A stretch of 64,000 nt of DNA from Bog-756 sp963727075 (GTDB lineage: Bacteria; Actinomycetota; Acidimicrobiia; Acidimicrobiales; RAAP-2): positions 2,170,001 through 2,234,000 of the forward strand of contig CAVSET010000006.1 in assembly GCA_963727075.1 (NCBI GenBank), given 5' to 3'. Positions 17,628 to 25,497 of the stretch are shown here, in pieces. The position numbers and the translations under genes are program-made. The notes below the pieces were generated by a model, which ran no database searches, was not told the DNA's origin, and worked only from the letters and a program-made list of their open reading frames with translations. Numbering within the stretch: the stretch's first letter is position 1; the number at the start of each line of letters is the position of its first letter.

Positions 17628-18170
17628 TCATGACAGGAGGCCGTCCACCGTGGCCTGACCGGTCTTGTGCCGGTCCACCAGCTCGGCTTGGAGGGTGTCG
17701 ATCCGCTCGTGCAGCGCCCGGCGGTCCGAGGACACCCGGCTCTCGATGGCCTCGAGGCGGCCGGCGAGCTCCCTCAGTTCACCGGTCTCGAGCTGGGCCA
17801 GCGAGGCAATCTGATCGGCCCCGAGCACCGCGTCGAGCTCGGCGGTGAGGCCGGACTCCTCGGTGTCGGGCGTGAAGAGCTGGGGCAGGTGACCCGGCCC
17901 CGGGGGGCGACCCGGGCCCGAGGACAGGATGCCCGGCAGCTCCTCGACCAGGGTGGACAGGTCGGGTGGTTGGTCGGTGCCGGCGTGCTGGAGGTAGGCG
18001 TGCACGATATCCAGCCGACCTTGCACCAGACGCCGAAGGTACGAGAGGGCCACCTCGGCCTCTTGGCATTCCGTGCGCATGGAACGGATGTCACCCAGCG
18101 ACCGGCTCTGGATATCGTCGAGATACGTGCTGGCCAGGATGCGGTCGAGCTCGTCCTTATGGCTGGTCAT
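17628..18170 (-). CDS. RsiG-like c-di-GMP-binding coiled-coil protein (putative anti-sigma factor)
   Basis: 180 residues, two long helices separated by a Pro/Gly linker (about 65–105). In Streptomyces, RsiG holds the sigma factor WhiG when bound to c-di-GMP through the motif E(X)3S(X)2R(X)3Q(X)3D on an antiparallel coiled coil. Here the first helix has a perfect copy: E39, S43, R46, Q50, D54. The second helix has a near-perfect copy: E143, S147, R150, H154, D158, with His in place of Gln. No other family I know has this spacing. Its ATG shares the stop of sodX (TGATG), and the XRE gene follows after 10 bases. No WhiG-like sigma gene is visible in the window, so its partner is unknown. Confidence 0.8.
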   Translation of the reverse strand: MTSHKDELDRILASTYLDDIQSRSLGDIRSMRTECQEAEVALSYLRRLVQGRLDIVHAYLQHAGTDQPPDLSTLVEELPGILSSGPGRPPGPGHLPQLFTPDTEESGLTAELDAVLGADQIASLAQLETGELRELAGRLEAIESRVSSDRRALHERIDTLQAELVDRHKTGQATVDGLLS

Positions 18171-18688
18171 CAGGTCTGATGGTACTCCGCCGGCCAGGGG
18201 GGAGGGCCGCTACGACCGCTTGGGGCATATCGGTACACGGCCCGGCCGACGATCGAGGACCGGGGCACAGGCCCGAAGGCCCGGCTGTCGGTACTGGCCT
18301 GGCGGTCGTCGCCGACCACCTCCAGGGTGCCCGCTTCGGGGTGGAGGGCGGCGACTCTCTTGATGAGGATGCGCTCGGGACGGCGCGGATCACGCACGGC
18401 GATGACGGCCCCCAGCTCCGGCCACGGGGGCCGTCCGAGCGGAGGTGACATCACCACCAGCCGGTCGCCGGGGAGGAGGGCCGGGCTCATCGAGGACCCG
18501 ACCACCTCCACCCGTCGGAACGAGCGCCACACGCCGGCCGCGACGAGGGCGATGCCGACCAGCGTCGCCAGCCGTCCGGCCCGGCCGACTCCGGCTTTCG
18601 CCCGGGGCCGCGATGCACCCCTCGGCGCGCTCTGCGGGCCCCCAGGCAACCAGGGCTTCGGCGCACCATCGGAGGTTCGATGGTCCAC
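18170..18688 (-). CDS. sodX: nickel-type superoxide dismutase maturation protease (S26 family)
   Basis: Membrane-anchored signal-peptidase-like serine protease that trims the N-terminal propeptide of SodN so that His1 can bind nickel. About 172 residues. A membrane helix (LATLVGIALVAAGVW) precedes the catalytic serine motif VVGSSMSPALLPGDRLVV. The general-base lysine is in ERILIKRVAAL, and the VVGDDRQASTDSR box follows. The start is uncertain; GTG at 18686–18688 is the best placed. It is divergent from sodN, 108 bases apart, the usual partnership. Its stop overlaps the start of the RsiG-like gene by one base. Confidence 0.85.
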   Translation of the reverse strand: MDHRTSDGAPKPWLPGGPQSAPRGASRPRAKAGVGRAGRLATLVGIALVAAGVWRSFRRVEVVGSSMSPALLPGDRLVVMSPPLGRPPWPELGAVIAVRDPRRPERILIKRVAALHPEAGTLEVVGDDRQASTDSRAFGPVPRSSIVGRAVYRYAPSGRSGPPPWPAEYHQT

Positions 18689-18742
18689 GAAGATGGGTAA
18701 GGTGAGCGTCGGCGGCACCGAGCCCCAGTCTGTACCAGAAGA

Positions 18743-18784
18743 GAACCGGACCCACCGATGAAGGAACCGGGCCCACCGATGAAA
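18743..18784. repeat. 21-bp direct duplication in the sodN leader
   Basis: Two adjacent 21-base units (18743–18763 and 18764–18784), each containing CCCACCGATGAA, differ at two positions. Both carry an ATG in frame with sodN. The duplication sits just upstream of the AAGGA ribosome site that serves the ATG at 18797, so it alters the leader but not the mature enzyme. Confidence 0.75.
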
Positions 18785-18796
18785 AGGACAGCGCAC

Positions 18797-19213
18797 ATGC
18801 GTATCGCAGACCACCTGATCGCCACCCTCGACCGTGTGTCCCCGCCCCGCCTTGTGCACGCTCACTGCGATCTTCCCTGTGGCGTCTACGACCCCGCGCA
18901 GGCCCGCATCGAGGCCGAGTCCATCAAGGGTGTCGTGGAGAAGTACAACGCCTCTGACGACAGCGACTTCAAGACGCGGGCCATCCTCATCAAGGAGGAG
19001 CGCGCCGAGCTGGTGAAGCACCACCTCTGGGTGCTGTGGACCGACTACTTCAAGCCTGAGCACCTGGACAAGTACCCGCAGCTGCACGACCTGTTCTGGA
19101 AGGCCACGAAGAAGGCGGGCGAAGCCAAGAAGAGCACCGACGTCGCCGTGGCCAACGAGTTGCTCGCTCAGATCGCCGAGATCGACAAGATCTTCTGGGA
19201 GACCAAGAAGTAG
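18797..19213 (+). CDS. sodN: nickel superoxide dismutase
   Basis: Dismutates superoxide with a nickel centre held by the N-terminal hook. 138 residues from the ATG at 18797, which has AAGGA eight bases upstream; in-frame ATGs at 18758 and 18779 are less well placed. The hook HCDLPCGVYDPAQAR begins at residue 23, so cleavage after Ala22 exposes His1, Cys2 and Cys6 (H23, C24, C28), all needed for nickel. The rest (KEERAELVKHHLWVLWTDYFKPEHL, then IAEIDKIFWETKK) matches the four-helix bundle of Streptomyces SodN. The divergent sodX supplies the protease. Confidence 0.97.
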   Translation: MRIADHLIATLDRVSPPRLVHAHCDLPCGVYDPAQARIEAESIKGVVEKYNASDDSDFKTRAILIKEERAELVKHHLWVLWTDYFKPEHLDKYPQLHDLFWKATKKAGEAKKSTDVAVANELLAQIAEIDKIFWETKK

Positions 19214-19469
19214 CCGCGGGGTTTTCCGCAATCCTCCTGCGATCGCTCCTATGGTTCGATCCGGTCGCACTTGATCTCCCAACGGCCGGAAGGCGCCAAG
19301 GCTGACCCGGCTCGGAGAGCCTCCATATCTGTCCACCTGCGAGATACGTCAGCGCAGGTCGCTCCGCCAAGGCCAACCGCTCGCGCCGTGGGACCTTTGC
19401 CTCTAGTCGGCGCGACGGCCAGGCCAGCATCATGGTGGTGGCAGTCGTCCTCTAGGGAGATGGTCCTCC

Positions 19470-19910
19470 ATGGCAAAGCAATACCGCGTCGGACCGGCCG
19501 AGCGTGCGGTGAATGCCATGTTTCGCATGCTCACCCGCCTGGGCATGGGTGCTCCCTACCGACACGTCCTCACCGTCAAGGGACGGAAGACCGGGGAGCT
19601 GCACTCGACGCCCGTCGACGTCATGGACCTCGACGGCGATCGATGGCTCGTGGCTCCGTACGGCGAGGTCAACTGGGTCCGGAACGCCCGAGTGGCCGGA
19701 CGGGTGGACTTGGCCAGGGGGCGGCGCATCGAGCACCTCGACGCACAAGAGGTGCCGACGGTGCAGGCCGTTCCGGTCATCCGCGAGTACATCCGGCGTG
19801 TACCGGTGACCCGCCCCTACTGGGAGTGCGGTACGGAGGCCACCGATGCCGAGATCGCCGCTCAGGCCACCGCGCACCCGGTGTTTCGACTCTCGGAGGT
19901 CCCCTCGTGA
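19470..19910 (+). CDS. F420-type (deazaflavin-dependent) nitroreductase family protein
   Basis: 146 residues of the split-beta-barrel Ddn family, which uses cofactor F420 to reduce quinones or nitro compounds. Marks: VLTVKGRKTGELHSTPVDVM, the phosphate-binding loop, then DRWLVAPYGEVNWVRNARVAGRVDL, the signature core. Mycobacterial members reduce menaquinone and protect against oxidative stress. The substrate here is unknown. It stands alone on the plus strand, 256 bases after sodN, with no promoter or terminator that I can call in that gap. Confidence 0.88.
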   Translation: MAKQYRVGPAERAVNAMFRMLTRLGMGAPYRHVLTVKGRKTGELHSTPVDVMDLDGDRWLVAPYGEVNWVRNARVAGRVDLARGRRIEHLDAQEVPTVQAVPVIREYIRRVPVTRPYWECGTEATDAEIAAQATAHPVFRLSEVPS

Positions 19911-19980
19911 TCAGAGTGCTCACCGATGGCGCCGGAAGCCGGTTCCGTGACGGCTCAGACAAGGAATAGGAGACCCACAC

Positions 19981-20283
19981 GTGTCAGAGGACATCAAGCT
20001 CAACGCGCACCATCGCGCGACGGTGGAGAAGATCTTCCAGCACCCGGTCAGCCACAACATCCAATGGCATGACGTGTTGTCCTTGTTGCAGAGCGTGGCC
20101 CAGGTCGCCGAGGGGCACGACCAGCGGTTCAAAGTCACGCTGGGGTCTGAGACGGAGACCTTCGAAGCCCCGGCCCACCATGACATCGACGAGCAGATGG
20201 TGATCGATCTTCGCCGGATGTTGAAGGGGGCCGGGATCACTCCGGACCAGGTCCGTCGTGGGCAGCACTCCACCGATCACTAG
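19981..20283 (+). CDS. conserved small protein, HicA-like fold possible
   Basis: 100 residues from a GTG start. The first half (LNAHHRATVEKIFQHPVSHNIQWHDVLSLLQSVAQV) followed by FKVTLGSETETFEAP and a helix VIDLRRMLKGAGI looks like a compact alpha/beta domain seen in actinobacterial hypothetical proteins. It is reminiscent of HicA/dsRBD-type folds, but no antitoxin partner lies next to it. Its stop overlaps the stop of the convergent universal stress protein by four bases. Function unknown. Confidence 0.7.
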   Translation: MSEDIKLNAHHRATVEKIFQHPVSHNIQWHDVLSLLQSVAQVAEGHDQRFKVTLGSETETFEAPAHHDIDEQMVIDLRRMLKGAGITPDQVRRGQHSTDH

Positions 20284-20765
20284 AGGTTCGGCGGCTCCCG
20301 GACGATCACAATCGGGGACGCGGCGTGGGTGGCGCAGTGTTGGCTGACTGATCCGAGGAGCATGCCGGAGAACCCTCCGTGTCCCCGGCTGCCCACAACC
20401 AGCAGCTCGGCGTGCCGGGACGCCGCCACCAGCACCTCGGCAGGATGGCCCTCCTCGATCCGGGCGATGACGCTGACCGTTGGAAAGTCCGGCGTCAGGG
20501 TCTCCACCACCTCGTCGACCATGGACCTGGTCATCGCGGCGGGATCGAAGTCGACGGGAGTCGGCATGGCGATACCCCAGGCAAGTCCCCAACTGGACGA
20601 CATCTGCCACGCGCCGACCACCTCGAGTTGGGATCCTGTCAGGCGGGCCTGTTCGAACGCCCAGCGGGCCGCCGCGACCGAGGCGTCCGATCCATCCACT
20701 CCTACGACAATGGAGCGTGATGGGCCGTTCTCAGCCGCGGGCACCACGAGCCTCGCCCTCGACAC
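20280..20765 (-). CDS. universal stress protein (UspA family)
   Basis: 161 residues, a single ATP-binding Usp domain: SIVVGVDGSDASVAAARWAFEQA at the start and the nucleotide motif G-x2-G-x9-G-(S/T) in GSRGHGGFSGMLLGSVSQHC near the end. Members of this class bind ATP and modulate stress survival. The neighbourhood of sodN and Ddn-type genes is consistent with a stress role but gives no specific one. Convergent with the gene at 19981. Confidence 0.93.
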   Translation of the reverse strand: MSRARLVVPAAENGPSRSIVVGVDGSDASVAAARWAFEQARLTGSQLEVVGAWQMSSSWGLAWGIAMPTPVDFDPAAMTRSMVDEVVETLTPDFPTVSVIARIEEGHPAEVLVAASRHAELLVVGSRGHGGFSGMLLGSVSQHCATHAASPIVIVREPPNL

Positions 20766-20866
20766 GACGGTTCATCGTGGCGGATGTGACGCCCGCCCCC
20801 GGCGATCGCTCCCGGATTCGCACCCGATGGAGCACGGGACATGCAGGAGCTCGAAGGCCGGCACGG

Positions 20867-21232
20867 TCAGCCATCGGACTGCGACCGGCAGTTGGCACAT
20901 TCCCGCACCGTCGGGTCGGCGGCCAGACGGGAATCATCGATGGGTCCTCCGCAGGATGCACACTGACCGTAGGTCCCGTCGTCGAGCCGGCCCAGCGCCC
21001 GTTCCACCTCGTCGAGGAGGTGATCGACGGCGTCGACGGAGGCCTCGGGGGTCGGGGGGTCATCAGGGCGGGGCAGCGCAACGATCGCCGCCTCTCCTCC
21101 GGGTTGGTCTACCGCATGATCCCCGACATCGGTGCCGGTCAGGACGGCGTCGGTCGTCTGGAACTCACCTTCCGTCTGCACGGTGGGGATCGTACCCGCC
21201 GGTTGGCCCGGTTCCTCGTAGGGTGAGGCCAT
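20867..21232 (-). CDS. DksA/TraR-type C4 zinc-finger protein
   Basis: 121 residues. The C-terminal half is a DksA-like module: helix VDHLLDEVERALGRLDDGTYGQC followed by CASCGGPIDDSRLAADPTVRECANC, with four cysteines in CxxC pairs that would hold zinc. The first 65 residues are variable and acidic. Such proteins bind the RNA polymerase secondary channel or act as redox-sensitive chaperones; which applies is unclear. The ATG (21230–21232) overlaps that of the divergent desulfurase-like gene by two bases, unless a later start is used. Confidence 0.85.
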   Translation of the reverse strand: MASPYEEPGQPAGTIPTVQTEGEFQTTDAVLTGTDVGDHAVDQPGGEAAIVALPRPDDPPTPEASVDAVDHLLDEVERALGRLDDGTYGQCASCGGPIDDSRLAADPTVRECANCRSQSDG

Positions 21233-22679
21233 GGGCTCTCGAGGTGCCGATCTCCCTGTCGACGGCGAGGGAGCCGCGCTGGCCCACTTGGTGGGGTGGG
21301 GGCAGCTGGTGCCCTGCGTCGACGGCACGGAGCGGCCGGCCGTGGAGCTCGACCAGGCGGCATCGACCCAGGCCCATCCCGACGCGGCCGCCCGGGTCGA
21401 TGCCTTCCTCCCCTGGTATTCCAGCGTGCACCGCGGTGCCGGGTTCCGCTCGCGTCGTGCCACCGCCGCCTACGAGAGCGCTCGCCAAGCCGTGCTGGCC
21501 TTTGCCGGTCGGGAGCCCGACGGCCCCGATGTCGCCATACTCTGTCGCAACACCACCGAGGCCATCAACCACCTGGCCTACCGGCTCAGCCTCGAGCCCA
21601 CCGACGTGGTCGTCACAACCGTCGTCGAGCACCACGCCAACCTGTTGCCCTGGGGACGAGTGGCCGAGCGGCGCTACGTCGAATGCACCACGGAAGGGAC
21701 TTTCACGCTGGAGGACGTCAGGTTCGCCCTCGACCGCCGTCCCCGGCCGGCCCTGCTTGCCGTCACCGGGGCGTCGAACGTCACCGGTTGGTTACCGCCA
21801 CTGGACGAGATCATCGAGGTCGCCCACGAGCGGGGTGTGCGGGTGGTGGTCGATGCGGCGCAGTTGGCACCTCACCGACCCCTCCCGGCCACCGCAGACT
21901 TCCTGGCCTTCAGTGGTCACAAGCTGTATGCGCCGTTCGGGTCGGGCGCCCTGATCGGGCCTCGCTCGCTCTTCGAAGAAGGGGACCCGTTCCTGGCCGG
22001 CGGTGGCGCCGTCGATCTGGTCGGGCTGGATGAGGTGGTATGGACGGATCCTCCGGATCGAGAGGAGGCCGGCTCGCCCAATGTGATCGGGGCCGTTGCC
22101 ATGCACGCCGCCATCGACGTCCTCGGCGACATCGGGTGGGAAGCGATCCACGCTCACGAGCACCATCTGGCCCGGCGGCTGGTGGACGGCCTCCGTTCCG
22201 TCGAAGGCGTCCGCCTGCTCGGTCCGCCCGGTGTCGAAACGATCGGATCCGGGGCATCGGGGTCGATCGACTCCCTGCCGGTTGCGGCCTTCACCGTCGA
22301 GGGGGTGCACCACGCGCTGGTCGCGGCCCGCCTCAGCGCCGAGTACGGGATCGCCGTGCGCCACGGGTGCTTCTGCGCCCATCCCTATGTGATCCGGCTG
22401 CTGGGATTGAGCAGCGATGACGTGGACACCTACCGGAGCGAGGTGCTGCGGGGGGATCATCGCCATGTCCCGGGTGCAGTCCGGGCCAGCGCCGGGCTCG
22501 GGTCATCGGATCAGGACGTCGATGCGTTGCTGGCCGCGGTGAGCGAGCTGGCGGGCGGTCGCCCTCCGCCGGTCCCGTATCACCAAGACCCGGGTACCGG
22601 CGACTACTTCCCGGTGACTGATGCGACCGGGTGGCGGGATGCCGCATCCGAGCCGGGCGCCGCATGTGCCCGGGGCTGA
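21231..22679 (+). CDS. class V aminotransferase, cysteine-desulfurase-like
   Basis: PLP enzyme of the SufS/CsdA type, 482 residues. Seen: AASTQAHPDAAARVDAF, the N-terminal substrate loop; RNTTEAINHLAY; VVEHHANLLPW (His that stacks on PLP); DAAQLAPHRP; the Schiff-base lysine in FSGHKLYAPFGSG (K231); and GCFCAHPY with C380 and C382 near the position of the persulfide cysteine. No SufE, SufU or IscU partner is next to it, so it may serve thio-modification rather than Fe-S assembly, or be a related lyase. The last 40 residues are poorly conserved. The start codon overlaps the divergent DksA-like start. Confidence 0.85.
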   Translation: MGSRGADLPVDGEGAALAHLVGWGQLVPCVDGTERPAVELDQAASTQAHPDAAARVDAFLPWYSSVHRGAGFRSRRATAAYESARQAVLAFAGREPDGPDVAILCRNTTEAINHLAYRLSLEPTDVVVTTVVEHHANLLPWGRVAERRYVECTTEGTFTLEDVRFALDRRPRPALLAVTGASNVTGWLPPLDEIIEVAHERGVRVVVDAAQLAPHRPLPATADFLAFSGHKLYAPFGSGALIGPRSLFEEGDPFLAGGGAVDLVGLDEVVWTDPPDREEAGSPNVIGAVAMHAAIDVLGDIGWEAIHAHEHHLARRLVDGLRSVEGVRLLGPPGVETIGSGASGSIDSLPVAAFTVEGVHHALVAARLSAEYGIAVRHGCFCAHPYVIRLLGLSSDDVDTYRSEVLRGDHRHVPGAVRASAGLGSSDQDVDALLAAVSELAGGRPPPVPYHQDPGTGDYFPVTDATGWRDAASEPGAACARG

Positions 22680-22843
22680 TGCGGGCCCGTTCATCGAGTG
22701 GGCCGAGAGGACACGGAACCGCGGGGATGGCCGGCCGGGTGATGTGAAGCGGGTGTCTGATGGCCCCGGACGGAACCCCCTACGATCACCGGGATGTTCC
22801 ACCGCTGGGAGTCCCCTGATCCGCTGACGGCGGTGGTGCGGTC

Positions 22844-23884
22844 TTGACTGACCCCGACCGGCGACTGCCTACTCCGAGTGGACGGGGGCTGATCGGCATT
22901 TTGGCGATCGGTCTCGCATTGCTGTCGGGTTGCCTCCTGGCAAGCTGCGCGTCCGGTTCCGGTGCGGCGTCGTCCACCACTCCGACCGCCTATGTGGCCA
23001 CGGGGGCCAACGTGGTCAACCCGGGTGCGACCGTGTCGGTGGTCGACACGCTGACATCGACGGCGCAGCCGCCGATCGTGACGGGCACCCTGCCCTCCGG
23101 ACTCGGTGTGACCCCGGACGGGAGGTACGTACTGGTAGCCAACAAGGGTGATGACACGGTGGCCGAGGTCGATGTGGCCTCTGGGGCCGTGATCAAGCGG
23201 GTCACCGTGGGACTCGAACCCGACGCAGTGACTGTCACGCCCGACGGGACACAAGCCCTGGTGGCCAACTTCGGCGACAACACCGTGACCCCGTTGCACC
23301 TTCCCTCACTCAGCGCCGGTAGGCCCCTAGCCGTCGGGCGCCAACCTGTCGCCGTGGCGGTCTCCCGTGGAAGCGCCCTGGGACTGGTCTCCAACTACCA
23401 GGACGGGACGGTGAGTCCCATCGATCTCTCTGGCCTGACCGTCGGGCCGCCCGTGGCTGCGGGAACGGAGCCCGATGCGCTCTACATCACACCCGACGGC
23501 CGGACCGCCCTGGTGGCCGACTTTGGAGCCAGCGTGGTGACGCCGATCAGCCTTCCGGCCATGACGACGGGGCCGGCAATCCCCGTCGGAGGGAATCCCA
23601 CCGGGATCGCCGGGCTCGCTTCGGCCGCCACCGCCTATGTCAGTGGCGGTGCCAGCGTCACGCCCATCAGTCTCGAGACCCAAAGGCCGGGTACGCCGAT
23701 CGAAATCGGTACGACGGCCCAGGACCTGGCGATGAGCGCAGGAGGAGCGTCGGCGTGGGTCTGTGGCGGTGACGGAACGCTGGTGCACGTCGACCTGGCG
23801 AGACGCTCGGTGATCGGGCGGGTCGCCGTCGGGGGCCATCCCTCAGCTGTCGTCATCGCCCACCAGCGCGGGCCAGGTGGCTGA
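22844..23884 (+). CDS. YVTN-type beta-propeller lipoprotein
   Basis: 346 residues. The signal peptide has a hydrophobic core (IGILAIGLALLSGCLLASC) ending in a lipobox, so the protein is probably lipid-anchored at Cys31 or Cys35. The remainder is about six repeats of roughly 45 residues with the pattern P…G…VTPDGRYVLVANKGDDTVAEVDVASG, typical of YVTN seven-bladed propellers. Such proteins are extracellular binding or scaffold modules. The start is TTG at 22844; other starts inside the signal peptide are possible. No operon partner. Ligand unknown. Confidence 0.85.
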   Translation: MTDPDRRLPTPSGRGLIGILAIGLALLSGCLLASCASGSGAASSTTPTAYVATGANVVNPGATVSVVDTLTSTAQPPIVTGTLPSGLGVTPDGRYVLVANKGDDTVAEVDVASGAVIKRVTVGLEPDAVTVTPDGTQALVANFGDNTVTPLHLPSLSAGRPLAVGRQPVAVAVSRGSALGLVSNYQDGTVSPIDLSGLTVGPPVAAGTEPDALYITPDGRTALVADFGASVVTPISLPAMTTGPAIPVGGNPTGIAGLASAATAYVSGGASVTPISLETQRPGTPIEIGTTAQDLAMSAGGASAWVCGGDGTLVHVDLARRSVIGRVAVGGHPSAVVIAHQRGPGG

Positions 23885-23906
23885 ACGTCCTCTCGCTAGG
23901 GACGTT
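23884..23906 (+). terminator. weak hairpin after the beta-propeller gene
   Basis: Arms AACGTCC and GGACGTT (7 bp) around a 9-base loop, starting at the last base of the stop codon and followed by only a short T tract. It could end the lipoprotein transcript just before tRNA-Lys. Confidence 0.4.
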
Positions 23907-23931
23907 TCGTGGAGCCAGTACGCTCCATCAC

Positions 23932-24007
23932 GGGCCGTTAGCTCATCGGGTAGAGCAGGGGACTTTTAATCCCAAGGTGGCGAGATCGAGACTCGCACGG
24001 CCCACCA
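23932..24007 (+). tRNA. tRNA-Lys (anticodon TTT)
   Basis: Complete cloverleaf of 76 bases with CCA encoded. Acceptor arms GGGCCGT and ACGGCCC, D arm GCTC…GAGC, anticodon loop CTTTTAA, T arm GGCGAGATCGAGACTCGC, discriminator A. Its 3' half is duplicated at 27525–27565, marking it as the integration site of a mobile island. Confidence 0.97.
23966..24006 (+). other. attachment-site core (attL) in the tRNA-Lys 3' half
   Basis: A 41-base segment from the anticodon-loop edge to the CC of the 3' end is repeated exactly at 27525–27565. With two mismatches the similarity extends to 51 bases (23961–24011 against 27520–27570). The tRNA stays intact, as expected for tyrosine-recombinase integration into a tRNA 3' end. 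Confidence 0.85.
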
Positions 24008-24084
24008 GGTCAAGGGGTACTTCGTTTTCTGACCAGGGGCGCGACTGCAACCAAAGTGCAACCCAACCCCTTGAAGTGCAGCCA

Positions 24085-24405
24085 TCAGCCACCGGAGCCG
24101 GTGCCCAAAATCAAGTCGGCCACCCTGTTGGCAGCCTCCTGGTGCAACTCTGGACGGACGTGGGAGTAGGTGTCAGCCGTGATGGCAATGCTGGCATGGC
24201 CAAGTCGCTCCTGCATGACCTTCAGCGGGACGCCAGCCTCCAACCCGGCGGTCGCATGGCTGTGCCGCAGATCGTGGAGTCGGATGACCGGAAGGTCTGC
24301 CTGCTTGGTCAGCGCACGGAACCGGACCGTGATCCACTCGGGATGGAGGCCAGCACCATCCTCCGCCGTGAACACCAAACCGGACTGGACATAGGCGGGA
24401 CCCTA
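24085..24405 (-). pseudogene. tyrosine recombinase (integrase) C-terminal fragment
   Basis: About 107 codons matching only the catalytic C-terminus of phage-type integrases. LVFTAEDGAGLHPEWITVRFRAL leads to the HxxR box in IRLHDLRHSHATAGL, then VMQERLGHASIAITADTYSHV with the second His and the nucleophilic Tyr. The N-terminal arm-binding and core-binding domains and the first catalytic Arg are missing, and an in-frame TAG closes the frame at 24406–24408. It points back towards tRNA-Lys, the usual placement for an element integrated there. Confidence 0.85.
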
Positions 24406-24813
24406 TTGAAGCTCAGTTATGAGTCATGGCCGACGCCATGGCGAACCTGGGCGCTCTGGTGGGGGGGATTCGACCAACCCCAGCCCCCCTGACGTCATAC
24501 AGAGCCTTCCAGGGCATGTCCGGGCAGCCTGGCGGCGCCACAGTGATCACCAGCCAGGGTTAGCTCAGGCCCCTGACGGGACGAATCAAACCCCAAGGCG
24601 GGCGCCACCGCCGGTCTGCCTGTGATGCCCTGCGCTGATGACAGGACTCAGGTCCGTCGAGTGTCCGTCCTGGACGCCGCCACTGCAGCACAATCCGTCG
24701 GTCCTGGACATCTTGACTACCGCCTGAATCCGCCGAGGTGCCCACCGAACCGGCGTACGGGGGCAGAGGGTTCGATTCAGCAATGGTCGCGTCCGACATC
24801 ATCCTCTGATCGG
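24406..24813. other. 408-base stretch with no supported gene
   Basis: Only short open frames with no recognisable protein features. GC content and base order look less coding-like than the flanks. Probably the eroded interior of the tRNA-Lys island. Confidence 0.5.
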
Positions 24814-25221
24814 TCAAGATGAGGGGGCAGTTGGCTCTTCTCTGTCTCCACCCAACGCGGTCGTCAACCCCTCCAAATCGGCCACGGTCACAGTGAGCGC
24901 AGAATGGCCTCTTCTTCTCAACGGGGACGGCACTCTCTCTGCGAAGTGAATGCACACGCCTCCGTCGTGATTCGTTCCAAAGGTCAACCCGTCATCAACA
25001 CGCGACATACGAATTCCAACCGCCGTCCACCAGCGGTAGTTCCGAGTGACGTGGGCACCAGTGATATTTGAAAGCTGAGTAGCGATCCTGAAGAGGCCGA
25101 AAGTTGCTACTAAAGAGCCTTCATCAGTGAGCGTTACACCGTCCCTGGCGGGCCGCAGCAAGAAGGGAAACAGCACAGGCAGGTATCGCTTGTCGATCGA
25201 GTAGCCGAAGTGTTCAGTCAC
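24814..25221 (-). CDS. conserved hypothetical protein in the tRNA-Lys island
   Basis: 135 residues from the GTG at 25219–25221; a longer frame to 25302 is possible. The body (GYSIDKRYLPVLFPFLLRPARDG, VTLTDEGSLVATFGLFRIATQLSN, YRWWTAVGIRMSRVDDGLTFGTN, HSALTVTVADLEGL) looks like a small beta-rich domain that I have seen in actinobacterial proteins of unknown role. The frame is intact, unlike its neighbours. Cargo of the island or a displaced chromosomal gene. Confidence 0.65.
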   Translation of the reverse strand: MTEHFGYSIDKRYLPVLFPFLLRPARDGVTLTDEGSLVATFGLFRIATQLSNITGAHVTRNYRWWTAVGIRMSRVDDGLTFGTNHDGGVCIHFAERVPSPLRRRGHSALTVTVADLEGLTTALGGDREEPTAPSS

Positions 25222-25497
25222 CCTCAATACGTTATGCGTATTCGTTGCATTCGAGCCGCAGATGCGCCCAGGGCCGACGTTCGGGCTACCGACCCCGAGC
25301 ACATATCAGTGGCCCGTCACGGTGCTGCGGCGAACAGCTTCCAAGTTCCTGGCACTACATTGAGTTGGCATCCAGCGACGCCTTGATGCCGTGGTCGACG
25401 CTTCCTGCGCCGACGACCTCATGGTGATCCGTGACGAACGGCACTAGAAAGCCCGCACGTCTGGACCAGATCCGGGCCGCTAGCGATCCACGGCGCA

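Noticed and set aside
24560..24955. 131-codon frame in the tRNA-Lys island
   Set aside because: No recognisable domain, no ribosome site, partly overlaps a better-supported gene; left as non-coding.
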